Source of the DNA: VFMC01 sp040398525
GTDB lineage: Bacteria; Actinomycetota; Acidimicrobiia; Acidimicrobiales; Ilumatobacteraceae
Length of the DNA: 64,000 nt
Reading direction: 5' to 3'
NCBI GenBank assembly: GCA_040398525.1
Contig: JBBATY010000011.1
Span: forward strand, 1 to 64,000
Part shown: positions 25,996 to 35,807 of the stretch, one piece after another
How positions within the stretch are numbered: the first letter of the stretch is position 1
How the letters are laid out: the number at the start of each line of letters is the position of its first letter
Position numbers and translations under genes: made by a program
The notes under the pieces: generated by a model
What the model saw: the letters and a program-made list of their open reading frames with translations, nothing else
Told to the model about the DNA's origin: nothing
Database searches by the model: none

Positions 25996-27233
25996 CCTCG
26001 ATCATGGACCGACCCGCAATCATCGGCGGCACGCCGGTGCGCAGCTCCGACTACCCCTCGTGGCCGATCTGGGACGACCACGAACGTGCCAACCTGCTCG
26101 AGACGCTCGATGCCGGCGGCTGGTGGCAGGGCAACGGCAACAAGGCGGCCACGTTCGCCGCCGAGTTCGCCGCCTACCACGGGGCCACCTACGGCATGGC
26201 CCTCACCAACGGCACCCACACCCTCGAGGCCGCGCTCGCAGCGTGCGATGTGGGCGACGGCGACGAGGTGATCGTGCCCGGGATGACCTTCATCGCCTCG
26301 GCCTCGGCCGCGTTGGCGGTGAACGCCACCCCGGTGCTGGTCGACATCGATCCGGACACGCTGTGCATCGACCCGGCAGCGGCCGAGGCGGCGATCACCC
26401 CGCGCACTAAGGCGATCGTGGCGGTCCACGTGGCCGGCGCCGCCTGCGACCTCGACGCGCTCACCGATCTGTGCGCACGGCACGGCCTGCGCCTGATCGA
26501 GGACTGTGCCCATGCCCACGGCACGTTCTGGCGTGGTCGGGGTGTCGGCTCGTGGGGCGACTTCGGCAGCTTCTCGATGCAGCGCTCGAAGCTGATGACT
26601 GCGGGTGAGGGCGGCGTGCTCATCTGCAACGACGAGCAGCTGCGCGACCGGGCGTGGGCGTACGCCGACTGCGGCCGGGTGAAGGGCGAGTGGTTCTACC
26701 ACCACGCCACCTACGGCTCGAACCTGCGCATGACCGAGTGGCAGGGCGCCGTGCTGCTCGGCCAGCTGCAGCGCTTCGCCGAGCAGAACCGCGTCCGCAA
26801 CGACAACGCCGTCGCGCTGAACGCCGCGCTCGACGAGATCCCCGGCATCCGCGCCCCGCGCCGCGACCCGCGCATGGACAGCCAGGGCAACTACTGCTTC
26901 GTGTTCCACTACGACGCCGAGCAGTTCGCCGGCTTGCCACTGCGCCGCTTCGAGAAGGCGCTCGCCGCCGAGGGCATCCCGATGGGCGTGTCGTACCCGT
27001 CGCTCAGCGACCTCGCCGTGTTCCGCAACCGCAACTTTGCGCCACGCCTGCGCGAGCACGCGCCGACGATCGACTACCCCTCGCTGCACCTGCCCCGTGC
27101 CGAGCACGCCGCAGCCAGCACGGTGTGGCTGCAGCACCGCATGTTGCTCGCCTCGCGCGAGGACGTGCTCGACGTCGCCCGTGCCGTTGCCCGCATCCAG
27201 GCCCACGCCGGCGAGATCGCGAGTGCCTCGTGA
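25992..27233 (+). CDS. DegT/DnrJ/EryC1/StrS-type PLP aminotransferase
   Basis: A 413-residue sugar aminotransferase fold. The PLP lysine is K200 in FGSFSMQRSKLMTAGEGG, and the cofactor-contact motif is RLIEDCAHAHGTFWRGR. Related enzymes work with Gfo/Idh dehydrogenases on keto-sugars or inosose (StrS, NtdA). The gene overlaps nagB (ATGA) and the dehydrogenase (GTGA), so all are tightly coupled. In a catabolic setting it would run in the deaminating direction. CTGGAG lies 6 nt before the ATG. Confidence 0.87.
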   Translation: MTSIMDRPAIIGGTPVRSSDYPSWPIWDDHERANLLETLDAGGWWQGNGNKAATFAAEFAAYHGATYGMALTNGTHTLEAALAACDVGDGDEVIVPGMTFIASASAALAVNATPVLVDIDPDTLCIDPAAAEAAITPRTKAIVAVHVAGAACDLDALTDLCARHGLRLIEDCAHAHGTFWRGRGVGSWGDFGSFSMQRSKLMTAGEGGVLICNDEQLRDRAWAYADCGRVKGEWFYHHATYGSNLRMTEWQGAVLLGQLQRFAEQNRVRNDNAVALNAALDEIPGIRAPRRDPRMDSQGNYCFVFHYDAEQFAGLPLRRFEKALAAEGIPMGVSYPSLSDLAVFRNRNFAPRLREHAPTIDYPSLHLPRAEHAAASTVWLQHRMLLASREDVLDVARAVARIQAHAGEIASAS

Positions 27234-28141
27234 GTGGTCCGCTGCGCCTGGCGCTGCTCGGCCACGGCTTCATCGGCCAGCTGCACGAGCGCGCCGCGCT
27301 GGCCTGCGGCCTCGAGGTCACCCACATCTGCCGCTCCACCGACGATTGGCGCGCCGCGGTGACCGCCACCGATGTCGACGCCGTGGTGATCGGCACCCCC
27401 AACGCGCTGCACCATCCGCAGGCGATGGCCGCGCTGGCTGCGGGCAAGCACGTGCTGGTCGACAAGCCGATGGCGATGAGCGTTGCCCAGGCTGACGAGA
27501 TCGCGGCTGCGGCCGAGGCGGCCGGTCGCACCCTGCTGGTCGGCCACATGTGGCGCTACCGCGACGAGGTGATCGCCACCCGCGACCGCATCGCTGCAGG
27601 GTCGGTGGGCCGGCCGGTGCGCACGCGCGGATACGGCATCCACGCCGGCTGGGGTCCGAGCGGGTGGTTCACCGATCCGGCGCTGGCCGGCGGTGGCGCG
27701 CTGATCGACATGGGTGTGCATGCCATCGACACGGTCCGCTTCCTGCTCGGCGACCCCGACCCGGTGCGGGTCGAGGCATCGGTGGGCACCGCCTACGGCG
27801 ACTATGCCGTCGACGACGACGCGGTCGTGCTGATCGAGTGGAGCAACGGGGTGCGCAGCGTGGTCGAGAGCGGTTGGTGGCAGCCCCGCCTCGACGGCGT
27901 CGAGGCCGACACCGAGGTGTACGGCACGGCCGGCTACGAGCGCATCTGGCCACAGTTCACGCCTGCGCGCCCGGCACCTTCCGACTACGTGCACTGCGAT
28001 CTGCCGATGTACCAGGCGCAGATGGCCGACTTCGCCCACTGCTGCGCAACCGGCGCCACGCCGATCGCCTCGGCCGAGGTGGGCCGCACGGCGATGCACA
28101 TCGTCGAGGCCGCGTACCGCAGCGCAGGGTTGCGGCCGTGA
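27230..28141 (+). CDS. Gfo/Idh/MocA family NAD(P)-dependent oxidoreductase
   Basis: A 303-residue dehydrogenase. The Rossmann start LRLALLGHGFIGQLHERAAL is followed by the family Lys in HVLVDKPMAMS (usually EKP). The C-terminal half carries LIDMGVHAIDTVRFLLG, with the conserved catalytic His. Family members oxidise sugars or inositol at a secondary alcohol; paired with the DegT enzyme it resembles the keto-sugar/aminotransferase couples of kanosamine and aminocyclitol metabolism. Last gene of the operon, followed by the promoter of the ABC operon. Confidence 0.86.
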   Translation: MSGPLRLALLGHGFIGQLHERAALACGLEVTHICRSTDDWRAAVTATDVDAVVIGTPNALHHPQAMAALAAGKHVLVDKPMAMSVAQADEIAAAAEAAGRTLLVGHMWRYRDEVIATRDRIAAGSVGRPVRTRGYGIHAGWGPSGWFTDPALAGGGALIDMGVHAIDTVRFLLGDPDPVRVEASVGTAYGDYAVDDDAVVLIEWSNGVRSVVESGWWQPRLDGVEADTEVYGTAGYERIWPQFTPARPAPSDYVHCDLPMYQAQMADFAHCCATGATPIASAEVGRTAMHIVEAAYRSAGLRP

Positions 28142-28153
28142 CTGTGGGGCTCC

Positions 28154-28186
28154 GACTATTCAGTCAATGCTCTTGACTGAATAGTC
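28154..28186. promoter_or_regulatory. Perfect 14-bp palindromic operator (copy 2)
   Basis: GACTATTCAGTCAA, spacer TGCTC, TTGACTGAATAGTC: both arms fully complementary. The right arm contains the -35 TTGACT of the ABC operon, so binding would occlude RNA polymerase. The encoded ROK regulator (31425) is the natural candidate. Confidence 0.85.
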
Positions 28187-28201
28187 CAAGCTTTCTACAC
28201 T
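28173..28201 (+). promoter_or_regulatory. Promoter of ABC-transporter operon
   Basis: -35 TTGACT (28173-28178), 17-bp spacer, -10 TACACT (28196-28201). A leader of about 40 nt follows with two ACGCGT copies and a strong AAGGGGG ribosome-binding site before ATG 28249. Confidence 0.78.
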
Positions 28202-28248
28202 CCGCTCGGGGACACGCGTGGGACGCGTGACGACACAAGGGGGACATC

Positions 28249-29640
28249 ATGAGCTACAGCACCAGCCAGCGCCGTCGGCGTTGGGCTGCCGTCATCGCCG
28301 CAGGCGCACTCGCCGTCGGCGTCGCGGCCTGTGGAGGCGACGACCAGGAGCCGGAGGCCAGCGCCACCACTGCCGGAGCCACCGAGACCACCGCCGGAGC
28401 CACCGAGACCACCGCGGGCGGCGGCACCGAGACCACGGCCGCGCCGGCTGGCTGCGGTGAGGCCGGCGACGCCGGTGAGATCAACGTGTTCCTCATCCCC
28501 AGCCCGTCGAGCACCGCCATCCAGTCGTTCATCCCGGCGTTCGAGGAGCAGACCTGCATCAAGGTCAACTTCTCCGAGACGCCTTACGGCGAGGCGCACC
28601 AGAAGCAGCTGCTCGCCTACCAGCAGGGCGACGGCCAATACGACATCGCCCAGTACGACAACACCTTCCTCGCCGCGTTCGGTGCCGCCGAGGCGATGAC
28701 CCCACTCGACGACTACCTGGCCGGCAGCGCCGAGTACGACATCGCCGACTTCAGCGCCGGCCAGCAGGACTACGGCAAGTACGACGGGGCGACCCTCGGC
28801 CTGACGCTGTCGACCGAGCCGATGATCCAGTGGTACCGCACCGACATCTACGAGGAGCTGGGCCTCACCCCGGCCACCACGTGGGACGAGTACCTGGCCA
28901 ACGCGAAGGCGATCAAGGAGTCCGGCAAGTACGACGGCGCGCTGCTCGGCTTCGGCCCGAACGTGTCGTGGTGGTGGATGACCCTGGTGTGGAGCTTCGG
29001 CGGCCAGCTGTACGACGACAGCCTCGCGCCGACGGTGAACTCGCCCGAGGCCATCGAGGCGACCACCTTCTTGAAGGAGATGGTGCAGTACGGCCCGGAG
29101 GGTGCGATCAGCGCCAACGGTGACGACGTGATGTTCAAGTTCCTGTCGCAGGACATCGGCTCGATCGTGCAGTACTCGGGCTACTACGGCTTCGTGAAGG
29201 ACCCGTCGGTCACCGAGTTCGGCGACAAGATCGGCACGGCGAAGATGCCGCTCGGCGCCGTCGACATCACCCACCTCGCCGGCTGGAACATCGGCATCCC
29301 TGCCGACTCGCAGAACAAGGATGCCGCCTGGGCCTTCCTCGAGTTCGTGCTCGGCAAGACCAACGCCGAGGCCTACCTGAACTCGGGTGCCGCCGCCATC
29401 GGCCGCACCTCGATCACCTCGAACGAGGCGTTGCTCGCCGAGAACCCGTACCTCGAGTTGCTGAGCATCCCTGACTCGAGCCGGATCGAGCGCTACCCGC
29501 AGTTGAAGGTGTGGCCCGAGATGGACGTTGCCATCGTCCAGGCCGTCACCGCCATCCTCTCCGACCAGGTGTCGGTCGAGGAGGGTCTGAACCAGCTCAA
29601 CGCCGACCTCGAGCCGATCCTCGCAGCCGAGAACGGCTGA
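28249..29640 (+). CDS. ABC sugar transporter substrate-binding lipoprotein
   Basis: A 463-residue extracytoplasmic receptor. The Arg-rich signal peptide with lipobox VAAC makes C28 the lipidated residue. It is followed by a Thr-rich spacer containing a 21-bp tandem duplication (28375-28416). The mature domain is a family-1 (carbohydrate) solute-binding protein (EINVFLIPSPSSTAIQSFI, AGWNIGIPADSQNKDAAWAF). Many aromatic residues (Tyr/Trp) suggest a sugar ring ligand. First gene of the importer operon, with its own promoter, operator and strong ribosome-binding site. Confidence 0.9.
   Translation: MSYSTSQRRRRWAAVIAAGALAVGVAACGGDDQEPEASATTAGATETTAGATETTAGGGTETTAAPAGCGEAGDAGEINVFLIPSPSSTAIQSFIPAFEEQTCIKVNFSETPYGEAHQKQLLAYQQGDGQYDIAQYDNTFLAAFGAAEAMTPLDDYLAGSAEYDIADFSAGQQDYGKYDGATLGLTLSTEPMIQWYRTDIYEELGLTPATTWDEYLANAKAIKESGKYDGALLGFGPNVSWWWMTLVWSFGGQLYDDSLAPTVNSPEAIEATTFLKEMVQYGPEGAISANGDDVMFKFLSQDIGSIVQYSGYYGFVKDPSVTEFGDKIGTAKMPLGAVDITHLAGWNIGIPADSQNKDAAWAFLEFVLGKTNAEAYLNSGAAAIGRTSITSNEALLAENPYLELLSIPDSSRIERYPQLKVWPEMDVAIVQAVTAILSDQVSVEEGLNQLNADLEPILAAENG
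28375..28416 (+). repeat. 21-bp tandem duplication in lipoprotein linker
   Basis: Two near-identical 21-bp units (one difference, the last base) encode GATETTA twice in the Thr-rich spacer after the lipid anchor. Confidence 0.75.
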
Positions 29641-29665
29641 GCCTCCCCCGACCGGACCGATTGTG

Positions 29666-30592
29666 ATGACGACGGAGGGGCTCGCACCCACCATGGATGC
29701 GGGTCTCTCCGTCGTCGCGCGTCGCAGCGGCCGGATGCGCCGCCGACGGGCGGCAATGCTCACCCTGCCCTCGTGGCTGATGTTGCTCGCGCTGTTCGCC
29801 GTGCCGATCGTGGTGGGCGTCTACCTGTCGACGCGTAGCGACAAGATCGGTGCCTTCGTGCCGGGCACCGGCGTGGGCCTCGACAACTACCGGCGCGACG
29901 TGTTCGACCAGACGTTCGTGACCGCGCTGGTGACGACGCTGATCATCACCTTCATCGGACTGGCCATCCAGCTGCCCGTCGGCATCGGACTGGCCGTGGT
30001 GCTGCACCGCAACCTGCGCGGCACCCGCCTGTTCCGCACGGCGCTGCTGTTGCCGATGCTGCTCACCCCGGTGGCGGTGGGCCTGATGTGGCGGTTCATG
30101 CTCGACGCCGACATCGGCGTGGTGAACTGGCTGCTCGAGCAGGTGGGCCTGTCGCGCATCGGCTGGCTGGGCGAGAAGTGGGCCGCGCGCGTGGCGATCG
30201 CCCTCGTCGACTCGTGGCAGAGCATCCCGTTCGTGATGCTGATGACCCTCGCCGCGCTGTCGGCGCTGCCCGAAGGCCCGCACGAGGCCGCCCGGGTCGA
30301 CGGGGCCAGCAACTGGCGGGTGTTCCGCCACGTCACCTTGCCGATGCTGCGGCCGGTGCTGTTCGTCACCTTGATGATCCGCCTCGTCGACAGCCTGAAG
30401 CTGTTCGACATCATCTTCATCCTCACCCGTGGCGCGCCGGGCAATGCCACCGAGACGCTCGGCCTGCTCACCTACAACACCGGGTTCAACTTCCTCCAGA
30501 CGGGTCGCGCCGCGGCGTTGGGAGTCGCTACCGCAGTGATCACCCTTCCGGTCTACGTTCTCTGGCTGCGGTCGCAACGGAGGTCGGGATGA
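29666..30592 (+). CDS. ABC sugar transporter permease (MalF-like)
   Basis: A 308-residue inner-membrane subunit with six predicted membrane segments. The first is SWLMLLALFAVPIVVGVYL, and the cytoplasmic EAA loop reads EGPHEAARVDGASNWRVF, which contacts the ATPase. It belongs to the carbohydrate-importer permease family (MalF/UgpA). GTG 29663 immediately precedes ATG 29666, so the start is uncertain by one codon. It lies 25 nt after the binding-protein gene and overlaps the next permease (ATGA). Confidence 0.9.
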   Translation: MTTEGLAPTMDAGLSVVARRSGRMRRRRAAMLTLPSWLMLLALFAVPIVVGVYLSTRSDKIGAFVPGTGVGLDNYRRDVFDQTFVTALVTTLIITFIGLAIQLPVGIGLAVVLHRNLRGTRLFRTALLLPMLLTPVAVGLMWRFMLDADIGVVNWLLEQVGLSRIGWLGEKWAARVAIALVDSWQSIPFVMLMTLAALSALPEGPHEAARVDGASNWRVFRHVTLPMLRPVLFVTLMIRLVDSLKLFDIIFILTRGAPGNATETLGLLTYNTGFNFLQTGRAAALGVATAVITLPVYVLWLRSQRRSG

Positions 30593-31428
30593 GTCGCGCC
30601 AACACCAGTCGGATGGGTCGGGTCGTCTCATACGTCGTGCTCGTCGCCGCCGTGCTCTTCGCACTGTTCCCGCTGTTCTGGACGTTCTCGACGAGCATCA
30701 AGAACCGCATCGCCTCGTTCTCGAACCCACCGCGCTTCGTCGACTTCACACCGACACTCAAGAACTACCGCAAGCTCTTCTCGACCGAGGTGTTCAGCCA
30801 GGTCGTGTGGAACACCGTGGTCGTCACCGTCGCCTCGACCGTCATCTCGGTGGGTGTGGGCACGCTCGCCGCGTACGCGCTGGCCCGCCACCGCCGCTTC
30901 CCCGGTCGCCGGCCGTTCGAAGCTTCGTTGGTGCTGGTGCGCGCCCTGCCCGGTGTGGTGCTGATCGTGCCGATCTACCAGCTCGCCACCCGGCTCGGCC
31001 TCTACAACAACCTCTGGGCGCTCATCGCCATCTACGCCACGGTGAACCTGCCGTTCGCCATCTGGCTGATGACCGGCTTCATCGAGCAGATCCCGGCCGA
31101 GGTGGAGGAGAGTGCCCGCACCGACGGCGCGAACGGCGTCAAGACCTTCTTCCTGGTGGTGTTCCCGCTCGCCGCGCCGGGCATCGTCGCCACGTCGATC
31201 TTCGTGGCGCTGCTGGCGTGGAACGAGTTCCTCATTCCGGTGCTGCTCGCCGGTGAGGACTCCAAGACCCTGCCGGTCTACATCTCCGGGTTCGTCTCGG
31301 CGCGCACGCTCGACTGGGGCCCGATGGCCGCGGCCAGCTCGCTCGCGATCGTGCCCATCGCTCTGTTCACCGCGCTCATCCAGCGTCGGCTGGTGACCGG
31401 CCTCAGCTCGGGCGCGGTGAAGGAGTGA
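30589..31428 (+). CDS. ABC sugar transporter permease (MalG-like)
   Basis: A 279-residue partner permease with six membrane segments (VVSYVVLVAAVLFALFPLFW first). Its EAA loop is IPAEVEESARTDGANGVKTF. It is typical of the MalG/UgpE family. GGAGG sits 5 nt before ATG 30589, which overlaps the MalF-like stop. Its own stop overlaps the GTG of the ROK gene, which binds repressor synthesis to transporter synthesis. Confidence 0.9.
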   Translation: MSRANTSRMGRVVSYVVLVAAVLFALFPLFWTFSTSIKNRIASFSNPPRFVDFTPTLKNYRKLFSTEVFSQVVWNTVVVTVASTVISVGVGTLAAYALARHRRFPGRRPFEASLVLVRALPGVVLIVPIYQLATRLGLYNNLWALIAIYATVNLPFAIWLMTGFIEQIPAEVEESARTDGANGVKTFFLVVFPLAAPGIVATSIFVALLAWNEFLIPVLLAGEDSKTLPVYISGFVSARTLDWGPMAAASSLAIVPIALFTALIQRRLVTGLSSGAVKE

Positions 31429-32648
31429 CGCGGTCGATCGAACCGCTCGACCGCCACGAGGTGGTGCGGCGGGCCAATGTCGAGCTGGTCTTCCGGGCGA
31501 TCGGCGAGCAGGGGCCGATCAGCCGCAACGACCTCGTGCGCGTCACCGGGCTGTCGAAGCCGACGGTGCTGGCCGTGGTGGCCGCGCTCGAGGACGAGGG
31601 GCTGGTCCACGGTGTGCCGTTGCCGTCGAACGGTGCGGGCCGGACACCCCTCGGCTACGCACACAACCCGGTGGCGGCGTACGTGATCGGCATCGACCTG
31701 GGCGGCACCAAGGTGGCTGCTGCGATCGCCGATCTATCGGGCGCGGTGCTCGCCGAGCGCGAGGAGGTCACCTCGCAGGAAGGTGGCGCCGCCGTGGTAC
31801 GCCAGCTGGCCGCCATCGCCAAGGCCGTCACCCGCGACGCCGGGGTGGCCTGGAGCCGGGTCGACGCCGTCGCCGTGGGTAGCCCCGGTGTGGTGGGTCC
31901 CGACGGCACGCTCGACCTGGCGAGCAATGTCGCCGGCCTCGGATCGCTGCGCCTGGCCGACGAGCTGCGTCGGGCGCTGCGTGTGCCGGTGGCGGTCGAG
32001 AACGACGTCAACCTGGCCGCGATCGGCGAGATGCATGCCGGGGTGGCCCGGCACTGCTCGACGTTCGCCCTGCTGGCACTCGGCACCGGTGCCGGTGCCG
32101 GGCTCGTCATCGATGGGCGCCTCGTGCGTGGCTCGCGGGGCGGTGCCGGCGAGGTGGCCTTCCTGCCGATCGGGGCCGACCCTGCGTCGACCGAGGCCCG
32201 CCGACGCGGCGCGTTCGAGACGGCAGTGTCGGGCTCGGGTGTGCAGGCGCTGCTCGTCGACGAGTTGGCTCGGCGCAACGGCACGGCCACCACGTTGCGC
32301 CGATCGAGCGATGCCCGTGCCGTGTTCGCCGCCGCAGCGGCAGACGACCCGATCGGCGTGGCCGTCGTCGAGCGCCACGCTGCCGTGGTCGCGCAGGCGC
32401 TGCTCGCCATCGCAGCGCTGCTCGACCCGCAGATGGTGGTGCTCGGCGGTGGCATCGGCTCGAACCCGGTGCTGCTCGGCCCGGTGCGCGCCGCGGTCGA
32501 GCGGGTGGTTCCCTGGCCGCTGCGGGTCGAGACGTCGGCGCTCGGCAGTCGCGCTGGGCTCATCGGGTCGGTCCATCACGCGCTGGCATCGCTGCCGGAC
32601 ATCGAGTCGCATCGGGTGAGTGCCCGGCTGCAGGAGGAGCAACGGTGA
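31425..32648 (+). CDS. ROK family transcriptional repressor
   Basis: A 407-residue sugar-responsive repressor. The N-terminal winged helix (EQGPISRNDLVRVTGLSKPTVLAVVAALE) is joined to a ROK sugar-kinase-like domain (IGIDLGGTKVAAAIAD). The catalytic-type ENDVNLAAIGE is kept, but the zinc signature (HxxxxxxxxxCxCGxxGC) is gone and reads VAFLPIGADPASTEARRRG. NagC- and XylR-type proteins of this family bind palindromes like those at 23181 and 28154. It is encoded within the operon it probably represses. Inducer: presumably the imported sugar or a derivative. Confidence 0.87.
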   Translation: MTRSIEPLDRHEVVRRANVELVFRAIGEQGPISRNDLVRVTGLSKPTVLAVVAALEDEGLVHGVPLPSNGAGRTPLGYAHNPVAAYVIGIDLGGTKVAAAIADLSGAVLAEREEVTSQEGGAAVVRQLAAIAKAVTRDAGVAWSRVDAVAVGSPGVVGPDGTLDLASNVAGLGSLRLADELRRALRVPVAVENDVNLAAIGEMHAGVARHCSTFALLALGTGAGAGLVIDGRLVRGSRGGAGEVAFLPIGADPASTEARRRGAFETAVSGSGVQALLVDELARRNGTATTLRRSSDARAVFAAAAADDPIGVAVVERHAAVVAQALLAIAALLDPQMVVLGGGIGSNPVLLGPVRAAVERVVPWPLRVETSALGSRAGLIGSVHHALASLPDIESHRVSARLQEEQR

Positions 32649-33685
32649 GTGCAGGCGAGCATGCAGAGGTGATCGGCCAGCCCTTCCGCTGTGAGGAGCA
32701 CGACGTCGTCGACGTGCTGGCCGGGCTCGGCCGCTACACGGTGTGCGTGAACGACCCGCCGTGGTCGTCGCTGGCCGGGCGGGTCGCGCCACCGGTGCGG
32801 GTGGTGCCGGCGTGGGACATGGACATCGACCACCTCGAGCAGGTGGCTGCCCAACCCGACGACGCCGAGGTGGTGGTGGGCCTCGGCGGAGGCACGGCGC
32901 TCGACACCGCCAAGTTCCTCGCCTGGCGCCGTGGCCTGCCGCTGGTGCAGGTGCCCACGATCACCTCGGTCGATGCCGGGTTCACCGACGCCATCGGGGT
33001 GCGTGTCGAGGGCAAGGTCCGCTACATCGGCAAGATCGAGCCGCGGCTGGTGGTGCTCGACCTGCCGCTCGTGCGCTCGGCGCCGAAGCGGCTCAACCGG
33101 GCCGGCATCGGCGACATCCTGTCGTGCCACACCGGCCTCTACGACTGGCGGCTGGCCACCGATGCGGGGCACGGCCACCCGTGGCACGCGGGCCTCGCCA
33201 CGCTCGGCGCGACGCTGCTCGACGAGCTCGAGGTGGCAGCCGACGACGTGGCCGCCGTCAGCGACGCCGGGGTGCGCTTCCTGGCCGACGCCTACCGGCG
33301 CATCGGCGCCGGCTGCGCCTGGGCCGGCCACAGCCGCTTCGAAGAGGGCAGCGAGCACTTCTGGGCCTACGCCTACGAGCACGCCACCGGCGCCCACCCG
33401 GTGCACGGCGAGATCATCGCCTTCGCCGTGTGCGCCCTGGCCCACGTGCAGGGCAACGACCCCGAGCGGGCGCTCGACATCGTGTCGCGCAGCCGCACCC
33501 GGGCCCACCCCGCCGACCTCGGCGTGGGCCACGACGAGTTCGTCGCCGCACTCGTCGGCCTGGCCGACTACGCCCGCGCCGAGTCGCTCGACATCGGGGT
33601 GGCCGACCTGCGTCCGATCACCGCCGACGCCGCCGAACAGGCATGGGCGTTCGTGCAACGCCTGCCGCGCGACGGGGGCGAGTGA
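32645..33685 (+). CDS. Iron-type alcohol dehydrogenase / glycerol-1-phosphate-dehydrogenase-like enzyme (paralogue 2)
   Basis: A 346-residue enzyme of the same subfamily as the 24201 gene. Shared blocks are GLGGGxAxDTAK, GIGDxLSCHT, HPWxxxA, SRFEEGSEHFxAY and VQGNDPxR, so cofactor and metal sites are the same, while the N-terminal 80 residues differ. The two copies lie in the two operons under the same operator, which suggests successive or stereospecific steps of one pathway and not redundancy. GTG 32645 overlaps the ROK stop. Confidence 0.8.
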   Translation: MSAGEHAEVIGQPFRCEEHDVVDVLAGLGRYTVCVNDPPWSSLAGRVAPPVRVVPAWDMDIDHLEQVAAQPDDAEVVVGLGGGTALDTAKFLAWRRGLPLVQVPTITSVDAGFTDAIGVRVEGKVRYIGKIEPRLVVLDLPLVRSAPKRLNRAGIGDILSCHTGLYDWRLATDAGHGHPWHAGLATLGATLLDELEVAADDVAAVSDAGVRFLADAYRRIGAGCAWAGHSRFEEGSEHFWAYAYEHATGAHPVHGEIIAFAVCALAHVQGNDPERALDIVSRSRTRAHPADLGVGHDEFVAALVGLADYARAESLDIGVADLRPITADAAEQAWAFVQRLPRDGGE

Positions 33686-33686
33686 C

Positions 33687-34859
<1,173 letters not shown>

Positions 34860-34861
34860 CT

Positions 34862-34876
34862 GCGGCGCTCCGCCGC
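34862..34876. terminator. Short hairpin after ABC operon
   Basis: GCGGCG-CTC-CGCCGC, 6-bp stem with a 3-nt loop, 3 nt after the ATPase stop, between convergent genes. Weak. Confidence 0.4.
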
Positions 34877-34890
34877 TCGGGCCGTCTGCC

Positions 34891-35793
34891 TCAGCGGCGC
34901 TGGGCGGCGTCGGCGAGGTCGTGCGGGCCCGACGAGAGGTAGCCCTTGCCGGCGCGAACGGCTGCGCCCCATGGCTCCATCAGGGCGCACACCTCGTCGA
35001 AGTCGTCGCCGATCGCCTCGATCGCCCCGCGCATCTGCGCGTCGGTGGCCAGCTCGACGGCTTCGCGTGCGGCACGTCCGGCCGGGGTGAACCCCGTGTC
35101 GTCCACCAGGCCGCGGGCGGCGAGGCGGGCATGGGCTGCGTCGAACTGGGCGTCGGTCCAGGCCCGGGTGCGGCTGTAGCTGCGCATCGGCAGACCCCAG
35201 TACAGCTCGCTCATCAGGCCGATCTCGGTGGCGTCGAAGCCCGCCGAGATCCACGCCGCGGTGTGCGAGTCGCCGCGGTACTCGCGCAGCATGTCGCCAC
35301 GGCGCCACATCGCGCCGAGCGGTGTGTCCGGCAGGGGCAGGCTGCGCAGCCCGGCGTACAGCGGGCGGCCCTCGGGGCGCAGCGTGGCCACCGCGCGGGC
35401 GAGCACCTCGTTCACCCGGGCGAGGCCGTCGGGCTCGTCGCCCAGGATGCGGCGCAGTTGGGCGATGGCCCCGGCGTCGCGTGCCGCGCAGATCGTGGCA
35501 GCGTCGGTGCGGCTCCAGCCGAGCTGCACGCAGGGCACGACCACCTCTGGGTTGAACACTGCGAAGGCGGCAGCGACCACCTCTCCGGGCACCTGGCCCA
35601 TCACCGAGCCGCGGCTGGTGAAGTACGCAGGGCCGTCGGGCAGGGCGACGCCATCGGCGTTGCCGCCGCTCGGGTCGAACCCGAGGGCGACGTAGTTGGC
35701 GTGGCACTCGGGCGAGAAGTACACCTGCCCGGTGACGGGTTCGAGCACCGATCCGAGTCGGCGGGAACGTTCGGAGAGCTGGGCCTGATCCAT
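34891..35793 (-). CDS. SCO6745 family protein
   Basis: A 300-residue actinobacterial protein of the SCO6745 family. Visible blocks are LEPVTGQVYFSPECHANYVALGF, YFTSRGSVMGQVPGEVVAAAFAVF, MSELYWGLPMRSYSRTR and a C-terminal winged-helix-like FDAAHARLAARGLVDDTGFT. The family often carries the tag of a DNA-binding or stress-linked protein, but its function is not established. The start at ATG 35793 has TAGCGT 8 nt upstream. It is divergent from the CheB-CheR gene (282-bp gap with no convincing further gene). Confidence 0.82.
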   Translation of the reverse strand: MDQAQLSERSRRLGSVLEPVTGQVYFSPECHANYVALGFDPSGGNADGVALPDGPAYFTSRGSVMGQVPGEVVAAAFAVFNPEVVVPCVQLGWSRTDAATICAARDAGAIAQLRRILGDEPDGLARVNEVLARAVATLRPEGRPLYAGLRSLPLPDTPLGAMWRRGDMLREYRGDSHTAAWISAGFDATEIGLMSELYWGLPMRSYSRTRAWTDAQFDAAHARLAARGLVDDTGFTPAGRAAREAVELATDAQMRGAIEAIGDDFDEVCALMEPWGAAVRAGKGYLSSGPHDLADAAQRR

Positions 35794-35801
35794 GGCCCGG
35801 C

Positions 35802-35807
35802 ACGCTA
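35802..35807 (-). promoter_or_regulatory. -10 box of SCO6745-family gene
   Basis: TAGCGT on the minus strand, 8 nt before ATG 35793. Confidence 0.5.
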
